Source: Hansfordia pulvinata
Lineage: Eukaryota; Ascomycota; Sordariomycetes; Xylariales
Assembly: GCA_006538405.1 (NCBI GenBank)
Contig: BJKQ01000004.1
Location: forward strand, 1,984,001 to 2,048,000
Direction: 5' to 3'
DNA: 64,000 bases
The notes under the pieces: model-generated
What the model was told of the DNA's origin: nothing
What the model saw: the letters and a program-made list of their open reading frames with translations, nothing else
The model's database searches: none
Position numbers and translations under genes: made by a program
Part shown: positions 24,445 through 37,117 of the stretch, piece after piece
Numbering within the stretch: position 1 is the first letter of the stretch
How the letters are laid out: each line of letters begins with the position of its first letter

Positions 24445-27400
24445 TGTCGGGATGGAGGCGCCGGCGAGTTGGCAGCTTCTTGGAATGGTGCACTTCGATT
24501 TCTCGCGACGTCTCTGCCTGTCGGCGCTCTTTCTTCAGAGACTCAGACGACGTTGCCGCTCGATAACGAAGAAGACATCCGGGAAGCAGATCTCTCAGCT
24601 CGGGGGTCTCAGAGGTTCAAGTAAGCCGAGCCCGCCGAGGTTGCCCGTGGCCAGCAACCCCACAAGGCTGTCTGAGTTCCTAAAGCGGCGCACGGAACAA
24701 GACAAGGTCGCATCTGTCCCGAGCAAGATCCCTCCAGGACCGGTCCCGCCCTTGGGCATGCGGTGTCTCGCGCATGTCAGCTCGGGTGTTCGAAATCGCG
24801 GGAGGCGCGCTGCCCCGGGTTGCATTCATCGTGGGCGCGATGCTGCGCCCTGATGCATATACGGAAGAGACTCGCAGACCGCGGCTCCGCCAATAGTTGG
24901 GGTCGTCTACGGAGCCGGCCGTCTGTCATTTGTCGACGCATGCATAAGTCAGACATGTTGCTTACTGGCGTGACTGGGTCTGTGACGACAGCACCTCAAT
25001 TTGCGGCGGGCTATCTCTCTGCCGTATGGGCGCGCCGAGGCTTCTGGAAAAAGAAATGGGGAGAGACGTACGGCGCAACGGCGATATGAGCCGGAGCGTG
25101 CAGAGCTCTCTCTGGTCGGGTGCAATGTGCCGGCACATACTCGTACACAGACAAGAGCTGCTATGATGCCCGTAAGCAGCGCAATCCACACGGCATCTCG
25201 TAGGGTCCAGGGCTGACTGCCAGCTGCTTCGCGAGCGTGTGCAGCCTTAGTTGGCCTAAAAACTAACTGACCGATCTGATCCTGCCTGGCCTAGTATTGC
25301 GTGGCACGCAGGACGAGCACGGCCTCTCGCCGCTCGATCTGCACATTGGACGATGTGCCCGGTCGTGATGCCTGCTCGAATCGGCCAATTGGTCGAAGCT
25401 TGGCAGGCCGGATTGGAGAGGGGGCTATACTCGTACGCCATGTACGCACGAGTATAGGCGGCAGGCATACTCGCAGGCCTCCCTGACAATGGTATGCGCG
25501 GACGCGTGGGGGCTCCGCAGTCGACCCTGGGAAGAGCCGCATTCCGGGGCAGGACAGAGGACGGCCGACTTGGGCTTGGCGGGGGGTTGTGCCATGCAGG
25601 CTTATCGAGATTGCCGCGAGGAATGCCGGGTGCGAGCACCGCTTGCGGGAGCGTGTGCGACCGCAAAGTGGTCCGTCAGCGCCTTTTCGGGTGCGCGGCA
25701 TGCCTGCGATACGATACTCGCGACTGACTGGGGCAGGTTTGGAGCCTTGGCAGCTTGAAGGGCTGCAGCCTGAACCGCTAACCTAGTCTCTAGTCTCAGA
25801 CGGACCCTCCGCATCTGTCACGATGGCCTCGGTCCAAGCAAGCTTGCCCGTGGGAGGCGTCATCGTACGGGCGAGTGCCTGAACGCAGGGCTTGGCAGAT
25901 GGGCGGACGCGATGCGACGCAGGTATAGAGATGGTCTCGCAGAATGTCGACAGGCGAATCGAGGTGCGATGCAACGGTCGTAGTCGAATTGCCGGGTGTG
26001 GTGATGGGTTTGGGCCAACACACCGAGGATCGATCGGCGAGGTTGTGCAAGTCCATTTCCCAGGCGCTGACAGAAGAAACAAAAAAAAAAGGGAGCGAGA
26101 CCTCGTCGGCGTTTGACTGGTGTGCCTGTGCCTGCTACGCCTGCCTGCCCGGTGGAGGGTGCCGTGGTCGCAACTGCCAGAGCCGTTGCTTTTTCTGGCA
26201 CCTGCCCAAAAGGGACCGCATGTATGTCTTATTCTAATAGAGAAGGCGCCCCCTTGATCTCCCCAGGGCCCAGGGCCCAGGGCTCGCCCTGCTCCCTTTC
26301 TTCGGAGTGCGTTCCGTCGCACCGGTCAGTGGACTATGTATAAGGTGGCGTCGGGCACCTTGTGCATCTGCATTTGATGACTGTACTTGCGAGCACATGT
26401 GTAGGAGGTACTCGCAGAAGAAAAAGGGGGGCAGCGCCAATTGAGGATTGGCCAAAATACTGCAGGACAACATGGCATTGGATACGTGCATCAAGAACGC
26501 GCCTCCTGCAGATGAATGCAAGCAGGTGGCCCGCGAGATGGATAGTGCAGCATGCACATGGCGAAATCCAAGGGACGACGCCCTCCCCCGGTCCCGGTTG
26601 AAATCTGAGCACGTACGAGCTAGCCAGCTGGAATACGACTGGAAGCTGGAGGCTGGTGAAGCAGTGCCACTAAGGACTCAACATTAACAAAACAATAAGG
26701 GTCTGTTCGTGCGAGTTGTGATGAAGAGTACGAGAATCTGAGAGCCCCCGGATGAGCCGGATGAGGACGGCACCAACAGGTAGCGCTGACGGCCCTGGTG
26801 CTCGGGCAGCGTACTCGTACTAATAGCGGTTACTCGGTACAGATTCAACACGCGCAACGGTCGTGCTCGACTTCCAAGTCCAAAACCCAGGGCAAGTGGA
26901 TTGGGGTAATGAAGTAGATACAGGTAGCTGGGCTTGTCTTGTGTTGATAGGGACAGCCAGGAACCATATCCTGGCTGTGAGGGAAGTTTCTCAGACAACG
27001 AGCTGGTGTTTGAGTTCCCTATGAGACAGCCAGGCACAGGTGGTACCTGGCTCATGGCATGGACGGGCTGCGTCAAGTAGGCAGGCATGTACCTAACTGG
27101 CGAATTCTGAGAGGCGAGGGACTACGCGGCTCCAGATTGTGGTCCCTCGGAGCTGTCGGGGCTAGTGGACTACCGGCTAGACTGGCTGTTCTTTCGAGAA
27201 ACCGCCAATGGAGTCCGAGGACATGATTGATGGCTTGTACCAATGCCCAACGAGGGCCAGGAAGTCGCCTTGTTCAAGGGGGACGTATTCTGCAGGATGG
27301 TAGCCTAGAAGCAGAAGTTTGGTGTGGAAAAGGCCTCTCTCGTCGTATCAAGGGAGCAGACTCTATTACGAGTATGAGCACTGGGTGACTGACTGCTGCT

Positions 27401-28022
27401 GAAGCTGTTGAGATCCGTCCCACATACTCGCAGGTACCCGCTCGGGCAAAGCAGGGAGGATCCGAAGCTAACCTGGTTGAGGGCAGGCCTCAAAGGGAGC
27501 TCGCGGAGCTCTCAGCCTGGTTTACGAGTACACGGCTTGCAAGGGCGCCCGGCCGAGGCCGTGATGACCCCCCCGAGATCCGTGATTGGACCCTCAAGGC
27601 CCTACAGAGTACGAGTACCACGGCCCTACGGAGTCCATGTGTATGGGCAGGTACTCGTACAGTACAGCTAGCACCTATCCCCTGCGGCGCCTCCGGGAAC
27701 ACCCTGAAGCGCTGCAGTTCACGGGCCTGGGTCAAGTGCATCCACAGGCGTGCGCGACCTGGAGCTACCCAGCCCGTTCATCCTTATCCCGGCCTCCCGG
27801 CTGTTACTAATCACCACGATTGCGCCATCCCATTCATCCCACTCAACGCCTCTGGACGAGTACTCGTAGCCTCCTCGTGATCCGATGGAGGCCTCGGGCG
27901 CTCACCAACCATCCCCCGCCCCTTCATCACCAGTCTCTTAAAGAAGCCCGGCTCGTGCCCCGTCTTGGCTGGCTCCGTCACCCGCCCGCCCATCGTCGCG
28001 GTCTGGCCCGCGACTCGCCATC
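24445..28022. other. Divergent 3.6-kb intergenic region between hydrolase and OPT genes
   Basis: No gene can be supported: open frames are short and without domains. The region is dense in the GTACTCGTAC-type motif (25438, 26811, 27609, 27651, 27856). It contains a perfect 10-bp-arm hairpin at 25435-25467. Confidence 0.6.
25435..25467. repeat. Inverted repeat containing the TACTCGTAC motif
   Basis: Arms CTATACTCGT (25435-25444) and ACGAGTATAG (25458-25467) are perfect reverse complements separated by 13 bp. The left arm overlaps one copy of the dispersed TACTCGTAC motif. Confidence 0.8.
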
Positions 28023-30422
28023 ATGCCTCCCGAAAGACGACGTGCTGACACCACCGACGCCTCGCCGCCGCCGTCTACCGCCCAGGATGGCCCTCATGTC
28101 AAGTTCCTGCCCGAGGGACGCTCCTTCACCGTCCGCGGCGTCGCCGCCGGCTTGCTCGTCGGCCTCGTCATCTGCTTCTCCAACATGTACTTTGGCCTCC
28201 AAACCGGATGGGTCAGCATCATGTCCATGCCCGCCAGCCTGCTGGGCTTCGGCATCTTCAAGACCCTGTCTCGTCACCTGACCTTCCCCTTCTCGCCCGT
28301 CGAGAACGTGCTCGTTCAGTCCGTCGCCGGCGGAATGGCCATCATGCCTTTGGGCTGCGGCTTTGTGGGCGTCGTGAGTCGCTGCCCCCAGGATTGCCGT
28401 TGCGACCAAGCATTTTTTAGCTAACAGATTCCCACAGATGCCTGCCATGGAATACCTGCTGCAACCTTCGGAACAAGGACCGTTGCGTCTGCCCATGTGG
28501 AAGTTGATCGTGTGGTCTCTGGGCCTCGCCTATTTTGGTGTTGTCTTTGCCGTCCCCTTGTGAGTTGAGCCCCATGCCAATTTCGTGCCAAAGCCCTCCC
28601 TAATCAGTCTTGTAGACGGCGCCAGGTCATCATCAGGGAAAAGCTCAAGTTCCCCAGTGGCTTCAGCACGGCCGTGCTGATCGGTGTCCTCCACGGCAAA
28701 GGCCAGCCTCAGAGCGGCGGTGCTCTGGACCCCACCAAGGCCTCCGACTTTGGGAGCCTGGCTCTGGAAAACCAGCCGCCAGCGCTTCCGGAGACTGCTG
28801 GTGACGATGAATCACGTGCCGGCGAAGCCGACGGGCCAGCTGTCACGGCCAAGACGGAGAAATTCAGCTGGGGCAGAAACATCCGTCTCCTGTTGCTGGC
28901 CTTCGGCCTGTCCGGACTCTACACTTTGTGCACCTTTTTCTTTCCCATCCTGCGCAGTCTGCCTGTCTTTGGAGCTGTGGCAGCGGAAACCTGGCTGTGG
29001 GATCTCAACCCCAGCTTTGCATACGTCGGTCAGGGTATCATCATGGGCCCGTCGACGACACTTCACATGCTTTTGGGCGCTGTCGTGGGCTGGGGCATCC
29101 TCTCTCCCTTGGCCAAAGGCCGAGGCTGGGCTCCAGGTCCCATTGGGGATTGGGAGTCTGGCAGCAAGGGATGGATTGTGTGGACCTCCTTGGCCATCAT
29201 GCTGGCTGATGCCGTGATCAGCTTGGGTTTCGTTGCCCTCCGGCCGTTGGGTCAACAATTGCCGGGTCTGCTGGCTCAGGCGAAGCAGCGTTACCAGCAA
29301 CTGGGCATCGAGGGGATGCTGAGGAGGAACCCCACCGGGTATTTGCCGGTGGAGACTGAAGACGTCGACGGAAGACCTTCGACAGAGGGGAGAACCTCGG
29401 AGTCTTTGGAGGATGACTTGGACCTTCTACCAGCGCCTCCGTTTCAGCGGACTGGCCTCGATTTGGAAGTCTGGGCCGATGAAGATGCGCCGCCGGAGCA
29501 ACTCGTGGGTGCCAAGACCGTCAGTATCGGCTTGGTGCTCTCTGTGTTGTTCTGCATCTTGAGCATCCACATCACGTTCGGCGATCTGGTTCCTCTGTAT
29601 GCGACCATCATCGCCGTGTTGATGGCGTTGGTTCTCAGCATCATGGGCGTGAGGGCGCTGGGAGAGACAGATCTCAACCCCGTTTCGGGGATCAGCAAAC
29701 TGGCGCAGCTGTTCTTCGCCTTCATCATCCCGCAGACGCACAAGTCCAGTGTGCTCATCAACCTGGTGGCCGGTGCTGTTTCCGAGGCGGGTGCCCTGCA
29801 GGCCGGGGACCTCATGCAGGACCTGAAGACAGGCCACCTCTTGGGAGCTGCGCCCAACGCCCAATTCTGGGGGCAGGTCATTGGTGCCACGGTGGGATCC
29901 ATTGTGAGTGCCTTCATCTACAGGCTGTACACGGCCGTCTACCAGGTGCCGGGCGATCTATTCGAGGTGCCCACGGCTTATGTGTGGATTTTTACCTCGC
30001 GCCTGGTGACTGGTAAGGGGCTGCCCGACATGGCCAGAGAATTTGCCATAGGCGCTGCCGTCATTTTCGGGGTTCTGACGGTGCTCCGCTCGTGTCTCAT
30101 GGGGTCCAAGTGGCATCCGTACATTCCCGGGGGCATCGCTGTTGCTATAGGCATGTACAATGTGCCGTCCTTTACGCTGGCGAGGACCATCGGCGGCCTC
30201 ATGAACTGGTACTGGCGGGTTCATCTCAAAAGGGAGGACACCCCTTTGATTGTAGTTGCATCTGTAAGTTCTGACCGCTCCCTCTGAGCCCGCTCCCCCT
30301 CGGGCCCGTCGCCCATGGTCAGCCGTACGCTAACAGCTCGATGGCAGGGTTTTGTTCTGGGCGAAGGGTTCTTGAGCATTGTCAATCTAATCCTGCAGAG
30401 TGCGCGGGTACCTCATCTGTAG
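28023..30422 (+). CDS. OPT-superfamily (oligopeptide/YSL-type) membrane transporter, 4 exons
   Basis: Proton-coupled transporter of the OPT superfamily; fungal members move small peptides, glutathione or metal chelates. Exons 28023-28373, 28438-28559, 28616-30263 and 30348-30422 join in frame to 731 residues. The first membrane blocks are FTVRGVAAGLLVGLVICFSN with MYFGLQTGW, followed by PVENVLVQSVAGGMAIMPLG, GFVGVMPAMEYLL and VPLRRQVIIREKLKFPSGFS, all characteristic of this family. Many hydrophobic segments follow, with a charged cytosolic loop around 29320-29500 that lacks membrane character. The third junction uses TT|GTGAGT...TAG|A. The last exon is 25 codons and ends GFVLGEGFLSIVNLILQ plus SARVPHL. 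The acceptor for exon 2 could alternatively lie 10 bp upstream (CTAACAG); the frame favours the one used. Substrate is unknown. Confidence 0.92.
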
Positions 30423-30759
30423 GACAGAGTGGGAAAATCCGACGACATTACTTGCACTGTATATACCGGTGGCCATCTATCAGTCGTAGATTCACAGAAC
30501 ACGAACAACATGTGTTTTTGAAGAAGGAGTCTTTCGCAACGCCACCAGCGCCATGCCAGCCGTTTGCCATCCGCGCGATAGCCTGCTTTCTGCCTACCTA
30601 CCTAGGTAGTTCCCACGGGCCAAGGGAATCCAGTGATGCTCGTGTGCATGCATTCTGGGGACCAGCAGTCGAGGAAGCGAGCACGCCAGGCCGCTCAACA
30701 GATCTGGTCCCTGCACACGCCGGGAGGGGCCGGCGGGACCGCCGATGCGCCGCCAGAGG

Positions 30760-30928
<169 letters not shown>

Positions 30929-31280
30929 GGGGTTACCGTAGATAGTAAGTGGGCGAGCGGCCATCCATGGGCCCAGGGGCCCCACCCAGAGTAGCTGGGA
31001 TTTCGAGACCGGAGGGTGAACCCCGCTGTCGGATCTGCTGCGGGCACGCACGCAGTTGCGCGGGACGGACCTGGCGCGGCTTGCGGACAATACCCGTCTG
31101 GTGGTACTCGTACACAAGTAGGTAGCTAAATGGCAACAGAACCTACCTAAGGTAATCGAGCACATCGTCATTCTCGAAGCTGCTCCTTGCTCTTGCCTCT
31201 TCAACCCACCACCCTACCAGCACTCCCTCCCTCGTCTTGAGGAGCGTACAGAGACAGGAAGACACGACTTTTCGACACCG

Positions 31281-31372
<92 letters not shown>

Positions 31373-31373
31373 A
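31281..31373. repeat. (CAT)n trinucleotide microsatellite, 31 units
   Basis: 93 bp of perfect CAT ending 45 bp upstream of the dienelactone hydrolase start codon, so probably transcribed in its 5' leader. On the plus strand it creates no ATG. Confidence 0.97.
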
Positions 31374-31417
31374 CTCGGATCGGGATCGGGAGAGATAGGT
31401 GCACGCAGTCGCCCAAG

Positions 31418-32966
31418 ATGCTGATCAAAGAGAGCCACGCGGACGTGCAGACCAAGGTCGACGGCAAGGAATCATCGATGAGTGAGCATCCCAGGCAGCG
31501 AGCGCCGGGACACGTCAAGAAACCCCGGCCATCTTCGCCATCCCCGACCCTGGCGAGGCCAGTAGGTTCCGTCCGGCCTGATGGCTGACTCCCGCCTGCG
31601 ACATCCAGGAATCTTTGTCTTCCACCCCACTGTGCCCCAGTACCCCAACGCGTAAGTGAGGCTCTTCCGGACCGTCCACCCACCCACCACCCCTGTCCCG
31701 AGGAAACAGCCATCGACGAGGCCGAGATGCGCCCCAGCAACGCTCGATCGCGAGGGCGTAAAGGGACCTCGGAAACATGCTTGCTTTCACCGCGACTGAC
31801 GCACTGCATGCAGCCGCTTTCCTGGCGTCGTCCTGTACAGCGAGATCTACCAAGGTGAGTCGTACACCTGACCTCGCTCACCATGGGCCCCTTCTCTCCA
31901 GCACATCGTGCATCAAGTAGTGAGGGCAGCCAAAGAGTGGAAAGAAAAGCCAGCTGAACCTGAACCTTCTGCGTGTCTCGCCCGCCCAAAGTCACCGGCC
32001 CCGTGGCCAGATTCGCCCGGCAGATCGCGGGACAGGGCTACATTGTCGCGGCGCCCTCGTCGTACCACGAGTTCACGGGCCCCGAGCCGCTGGCCTATGA
32101 CGTCCCGGGCACCGACGCGGGCAACGCCTGGAAGAAGGAGAAGGTCGGTCTTCCCCCGCCCCTTGCGGCTCTGGCCCAGGGCCAAGTCTCCTCAGTTCTG
32201 CCGCATTGCATACCTAGTACCTAAGTAAGGTAGTAGGTACGAGTGGGTGGTAGATGCATGCTGACGTGGACGACACGACGAATAAAGACGCTGCCATCAT
32301 ACGACGAGGATGGCTTCAAGACGGTCGACTACCTGCTGAGCCTGCCGACGTGCACCGGCCGGATCGGCGCAACGGGCATGTGCCTGGGAGGCCACCTGGC
32401 TCTCCGTGCCAGTGTAAGCCCGGGTTCTCCTCTCTCCTTAATTCTCTGCCCCTACTCCCCTCTCCCTATCCTCGACAGAAGGCCACTCAAGATCTAACGA
32501 TATCCCCCCCCTCTCTCTCTTTCCCTGGGCGTGATAGCTGGACCCCCGCATCAGCGCGTGCGTGTCGTACTTCGCGACGGACGTGCACAGCCGGACGCTG
32601 GGGCCGCACGAGGCGGCCGACGCCGGCCCGCAGGCCCCGTCGCCGGGCAGCAACCACACGCTGGACCGGCTGGCCGAGTGCCGGGCGGAGGTGGCCATGA
32701 TCTTCGGGGTCAAGGACACGCACGTTCCCGACGCCGGGCGGGACCTGATCCGGCTCAAGCTGCGCGAGGCGGGCGCCGTCTTCAGCTTCCACGAGTTCGC
32801 CTGGGCGCAGCACGCCTTCATCCGCGACGAGCTCAGCAAGGGGCGGTACGACCCAGCCGTCACCAAGGCCTGCTTCGAGGTCCTGCTCGAGCTGTTTGGG
32901 CGCGCCCTGCGCACCGACCTGGGCGAGCGCGACGGCGAGGCGCCCAAGGTCGAGCACGTCTGCTGA
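31418..32966 (+). CDS. Dienelactone-hydrolase-family protein, 6 exons
   Basis: Alpha/beta hydrolase of the dienelactone hydrolase family with the cysteine nucleophile. Exons 31418-31481, 31609-31651, 31814-31854, 31992-32143, 32288-32413 and 32538-32966 join in frame to 284 residues. The catalytic triad is visible: C132 in GMCLGGHLA, D202 in FGVKDTHVP and H234 in WAQHAF. N-terminal blocks are IFVFHPTVPQYPNARFPGVV and LYSEIYQVTGPVARFARQIA; YDVPGTDAGNAWKKEK and SYDEDGFKTVDYLLSLPTC follow. Exons 2 and 3 are only 43 and 41 nt, yet together supply the first beta strands. Fungal members act on cyclic dienelactones or, often, on unknown esters; this substrate is not predictable. There is no signal peptide. 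The donor GTCGGT of intron 4 and the acceptor AATAAAG are less typical but needed for continuity. Confidence 0.9.
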
Positions 32967-34373
32967 TTATAGAACGTGGGCGGCGGTTTGCCTACCTACT
33001 TAGGTACCTTACCTATACAGGCCTGGGATTCCGAAGCTGCTCGAGTTTGGCTTACTCAAGTGCCTGACTACTGGAGTACAAGCAGCTCTCTTAGGTACCT
33101 CGTTAGGCACAGAATGGAACAAGATTGAAACACTTTTGCAAGTTAGATATAGGTAGTCATCCAGCCTCTCACAAGGGCTCGTGAGCTCGTTGCCTTGACC
33201 GAGGAAAGCAATCTTGTAAAGCCGCGCCGCAGCTAATGACACTCGACTCACAAACCCTTTGGCTGGAGACACCGGTAGAGGGGTTGAGGAAATTTATCCA
33301 ACCTTTTGAAGATACCACACGAAGCGCTCGATCCTTTGGCCCATATTCTGTTGTTCGCGGATCGAGCTCCTCGAATGCTCCTAGCCCCTGTACGCTTGCT
33401 GATTCATAGGGTTAAATACAACATGGAGGGATTAACACAAACAAGTCAGAACATCCGATGGCCTCGCGAACTACAAAGGTTTCGCGAGCGCACGGAGCGA
33501 TGGCCGGAAGAATCGTGGCTTTGTATTAGAGTACGAGTAGCCACAGGTGGGGTGACCGCATATTGAGCATGCTGCCCATGTGGTGGGGTGACCAAGCTGG
33601 ATGGCCAGGGAGCCCCGGGAAGCCCGGAGAAGATAGCCCGGAGCCTCTTGGGGCACTTGTGTTGTTATTGGATGGAGTGATTGGCACCCGGGCGCCGGTG
33701 AGGGCGGGCTCCCTGATACTTTACGTCAGGTATAGAGAGAGAGGCCCCCCGGTTGGCGGATCAAGGGACAGTAGAAAAAGGGCCAGGGCCAGGCAGGGCC
33801 CGGCAGACGCACTCGTTACGAGTGCTCCCGCACCCGCTCCCGCACGCAGCCAAAGTCTTCAGGCAGGCAGGCTCCCTCTCGCAACGGTATTCTTTCATGG
33901 CGGTCGCGGGGCATTTGATTGGCTTGAGCCAAGGGGTAGACTCTGTGAAGGAGGGGAAGGGGAAGGGGGGGGGGGTAGTAGCAAACGCTCGTCTGCTGCC
34001 GCGAATACATGAATCGATTCCATTCATCCTTATGACTCGGGGGTTGGAGTGAAGACGGGTGGTGGTCGTGGTGGCTTACGGGGCCTACTGGGGGGCACAG
34101 GGGGGCACAACGAAGAAGAAAAAAAAAAAAAAAAAAGAGCTACAGAGCCCCTCGATTGGCGTCATAGCAATTGTAGGTACTCGTACGAGCGAGCGGCCAG
34201 ATGGCCAGAGAAGTGGTTGGTGGTCAAGAGGTACCGACGACTGGAGTCAGCCCACACGGGTTCTCTCGTTACGAGCAGGTACTCGTACGCGCACGAGGCG
34301 GGCGGGACTGGAACTGGACATCACTCCAGTCGAATGTTCCAGGCATTACGTCGTTGCATGCGGACGTGGAAGG

Positions 34374-34391
34374 CCCCCCCCCCCCCCCCCC
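34374..34391. repeat. Poly-C tract (18 nt)
   Basis: Uninterrupted run of 18 C in non-coding DNA. Its exact length is uncertain given the homopolymer errors elsewhere in this window. Confidence 0.85.
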
Positions 34392-35498
34392 ACCCCCGAT
34401 AGCACTGCGATGTTGGCGAGTCGAGCATCAGCCGCTTGCTCGCGCAGATTTTGCCACTGCGAGGGCAGGTCTGGAGTCTGGGCGAGGCGAGGCGAGACAC
34501 GACACAACTGGCAGAAGAAGGGTTGAGGCAATATTTCATGTTGGATGGGGCCAGCATGATGGCCGCGCATCGCATCGCAAAAGGGCCTGACGCAGATGCA
34601 TGCGCTGATGAGATGGTACTAGATGCATTGGGGATGCGCCAGGTAGGTACATACGGGCCGGTGCATGTAGTGATGTGCCATACATTGAAGTTGTGGCTTT
34701 CTGCCGCACGAGCACGACTGGAGTAATCCCATCTGTCCCCTTGCATCGGTCAGGTACCTATGCTCCCTATGTAGCAGCTGGAAAGAATAACTGCAAGATA
34801 GTCGTAGTGGATGCAGACGGAAGCCTGGATAAGACAGACTGCACGAGCCGATGAAGCTGCATCCCATCCATGGGTCCATAGTACCCGGTATTCCCAAGAT
34901 GCACACATGGACAGGCCACCCGGCGCGGCCGTTTCTGGGTTGACCGCTTGCAGCAGCGTTTTTGCGCCTAACCCCGGAGCAGCCAAGGGCGCCCGAGCTT
35001 GGCGGCAAAGAATCCTCTTGACCGACTGGGCCTTTCGAGCTTCCGTGTGTTTCTGCGTGTGTCTCTCGGATGACTGGCTGTTTGTCTGCTCTGCTTGCCA
35101 TCTCTCGTACGAATGAGTGAGCACTCGTAGGTCTCCCACCTCTGCACCGAAAGGGCGGGTCGCCCCCCCGATCTCCGCGGGTCGGGGGACAGGTTTGTCC
35201 TAATTTAATTGCGATTACGTCGGTGCCGTTGCCCGGTGACGCTGTTGCAGACTCGGCAGAGGTGAGGGAGGCTGCGACGGGGCGGCGGCCAGGGGAAAGC
35301 GGGGGCAAACCGGGGGCGCGCGGCCATCCTAGAACGGACGGGCTGGAGCAACGCAGAAACAGCGAGAACCTGCAGGACCAGGTACAGCCCATCGAGCGCA
35401 GAGCAGAGCGGCAAGGAGACGGATGCGCGCGGAGGAGGTAGCAGGAAGGGTGGGAAAAAATTCAATTCTTGGTGGCTCAGGTGGGGCAGAGGGGGGAT

Positions 35499-35513
35499 GG
35501 GGGGGGGGGGGGG
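35499..35513. repeat. Poly-G tract (15 nt)
   Basis: Uninterrupted run of 15 G, preceded by GGGGGGAT, in the intergenic region upstream of HSP70. Confidence 0.85.
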
Positions 35514-36373
35514 CATTGGGGAAAATCTGAGGGGAGGCTGGAGGGGCAACGGCGTTGTCTACCAGTGCCATCCATTGGACTGAATTCGGGCGGTAGCTCG
35601 TCCAGCGACGCAAGTACCCAATGAAGTGGAAGCCCTCTGAAGTGGCCAGGGGACCAGCAGGCTGTACCTGGCAAACCAGTGCAGATACCTGACCGGCTTT
35701 GGGCCAGTTGCACGCTTCGTGTGTCGCAGTCGGAGAGGGAGAAGGTGCTCGCGACTCGCCGCTAACCGCAGAGCCCAGCTGGAGAGTGGACCAAGACGGA
35801 GGGACTGAGAAGAGTGAGTGCGAGGGCGGGCAAGGTGACATCAGCGAGCTAAGTGAGGGGCATTACATCAATCGAGGCTAATAACACCAGGCTAGGCCGG
35901 CGGGCAGCGCAACTGGAGTCGGATAGCGCCTGTTTGCAGGGAGTGGCGGGCGGCGGCCCAGAAGCGGTACGTGTAGCCAGTACCTGAATCTGCCTGTCTG
36001 ACTGCGTGGCCGCGCAGGTACTCGTGTCGTGGCCCGCATCGTCAGGTCCCGCCCACTTCAGCGGCAGGTCGTCAGGCTGTCCACCGCCGCCACCAACAAC
36101 GGGCAGTCACTGCAGTCAGGCCAAAAAAGAGGTTCCATGGTAGGCACAGTCGTCATTCACCACCACCACCACCACCACCATACTCATCATTATCGCCAGC
36201 GAGGGAACAGCGTAGACGCACAGCAAAAACACACAGCGCTGCGTAGAACCATCCAGCCTGATCCAGGCTGTCCAGCGAGCACCTTCCAGTAGACCCTGGC
36301 AAGCGCCCGCGACGGCGTGAAACGGCTGGTGGTGACGTGAGGCGTCTCCAGCGCGCCTGAAGCTACCATCCAT

Positions 36374-36386
36374 TTCCAGAAGCTTC
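36374..36386. promoter_or_regulatory. Heat-shock element upstream of HSP70
   Basis: The sequence TTCcaGAAgcTTC is a perfect three-unit heat-shock element (alternating TTC and GAA at 5-bp spacing), the trimer binding site of Hsf1. It lies 262 bp upstream of the HSP70 start codon. A fourth GAA follows one base out of register at 36390-36392. Confidence 0.85.
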
Positions 36387-36647
36387 TGGGAACAGAGGCA
36401 TCTCTGCGCCCGGACCCACCCGCCCTTCACCTTCAAAAAGACGTGCCACTTCTGCCCGACTGGCTGCCCTGCCCTCTCCTCTCCATCCCACCACACTCAG
36501 CACAGTGATAAGCCCTCTCTGCCTGCTCGAGGTTTACTCTGCTTTTTCCTCCTCTTCTCAACCTTTTCCTTTTTTCCTTGAGATACCCCCCTCCATCATC
36601 TCGGAACATCACCCCACACCCCTCATCACACATCACACACCGTCACC

Positions 36648-37085
36648 ATGAGCATCCCCGCCGTCGGTATCGACCTGGGTACCACCTACTCGTGTGTCGG
36701 CGTCTTCCGTGACGACCGCATCGAGATCATCGCCAACGACCAGGGTAACCGCACCACGCCCTCCTTCGTCGCCTTCACCGACACGGAGCGTCTGATCGGA
36801 GATGCCGCCAAGAACCAGGTCGCCATGAACCCGGCCAACACGGTCTTCGACGCCAAGCGTCTGATCGGCCGCAAGTTCGCCGACTCGGAGGTCCAGGCCG
36901 ACATGAAGCACTTCACCTTCAAGATTGTCGACAAGGCTTCCAAGCCCGTCATCGAGGTCGAGTTCAAGGGCGAGACCAAGCAGTTCACGCCCGAGGAGAT
37001 CTCCTCCATGGTCCTCGTCAAGATGCGTGAGACCGCCGAGGCCTACCTCGGTGGCACCGTCACCAACGCTGTCATTACCGTCCCG

Positions 37086-37117
<32 letters not shown>

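Larger units (their letters stand above)
32967..36647. other. Intergenic region between dienelactone hydrolase and HSP70 genes
   Basis: 3.7 kb without a supported gene. It holds GGTACC/CCTAAG-type motifs near 32992-33100, GTACTCGTAC-type motifs at 33531, 34177 and 34279, homopolymers C18 (34374-34391) and G15 (35499-35513), and an 8-unit CAC run near 36160. The last 300 bp are the HSP70 promoter and pyrimidine-rich leader. Confidence 0.6.
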
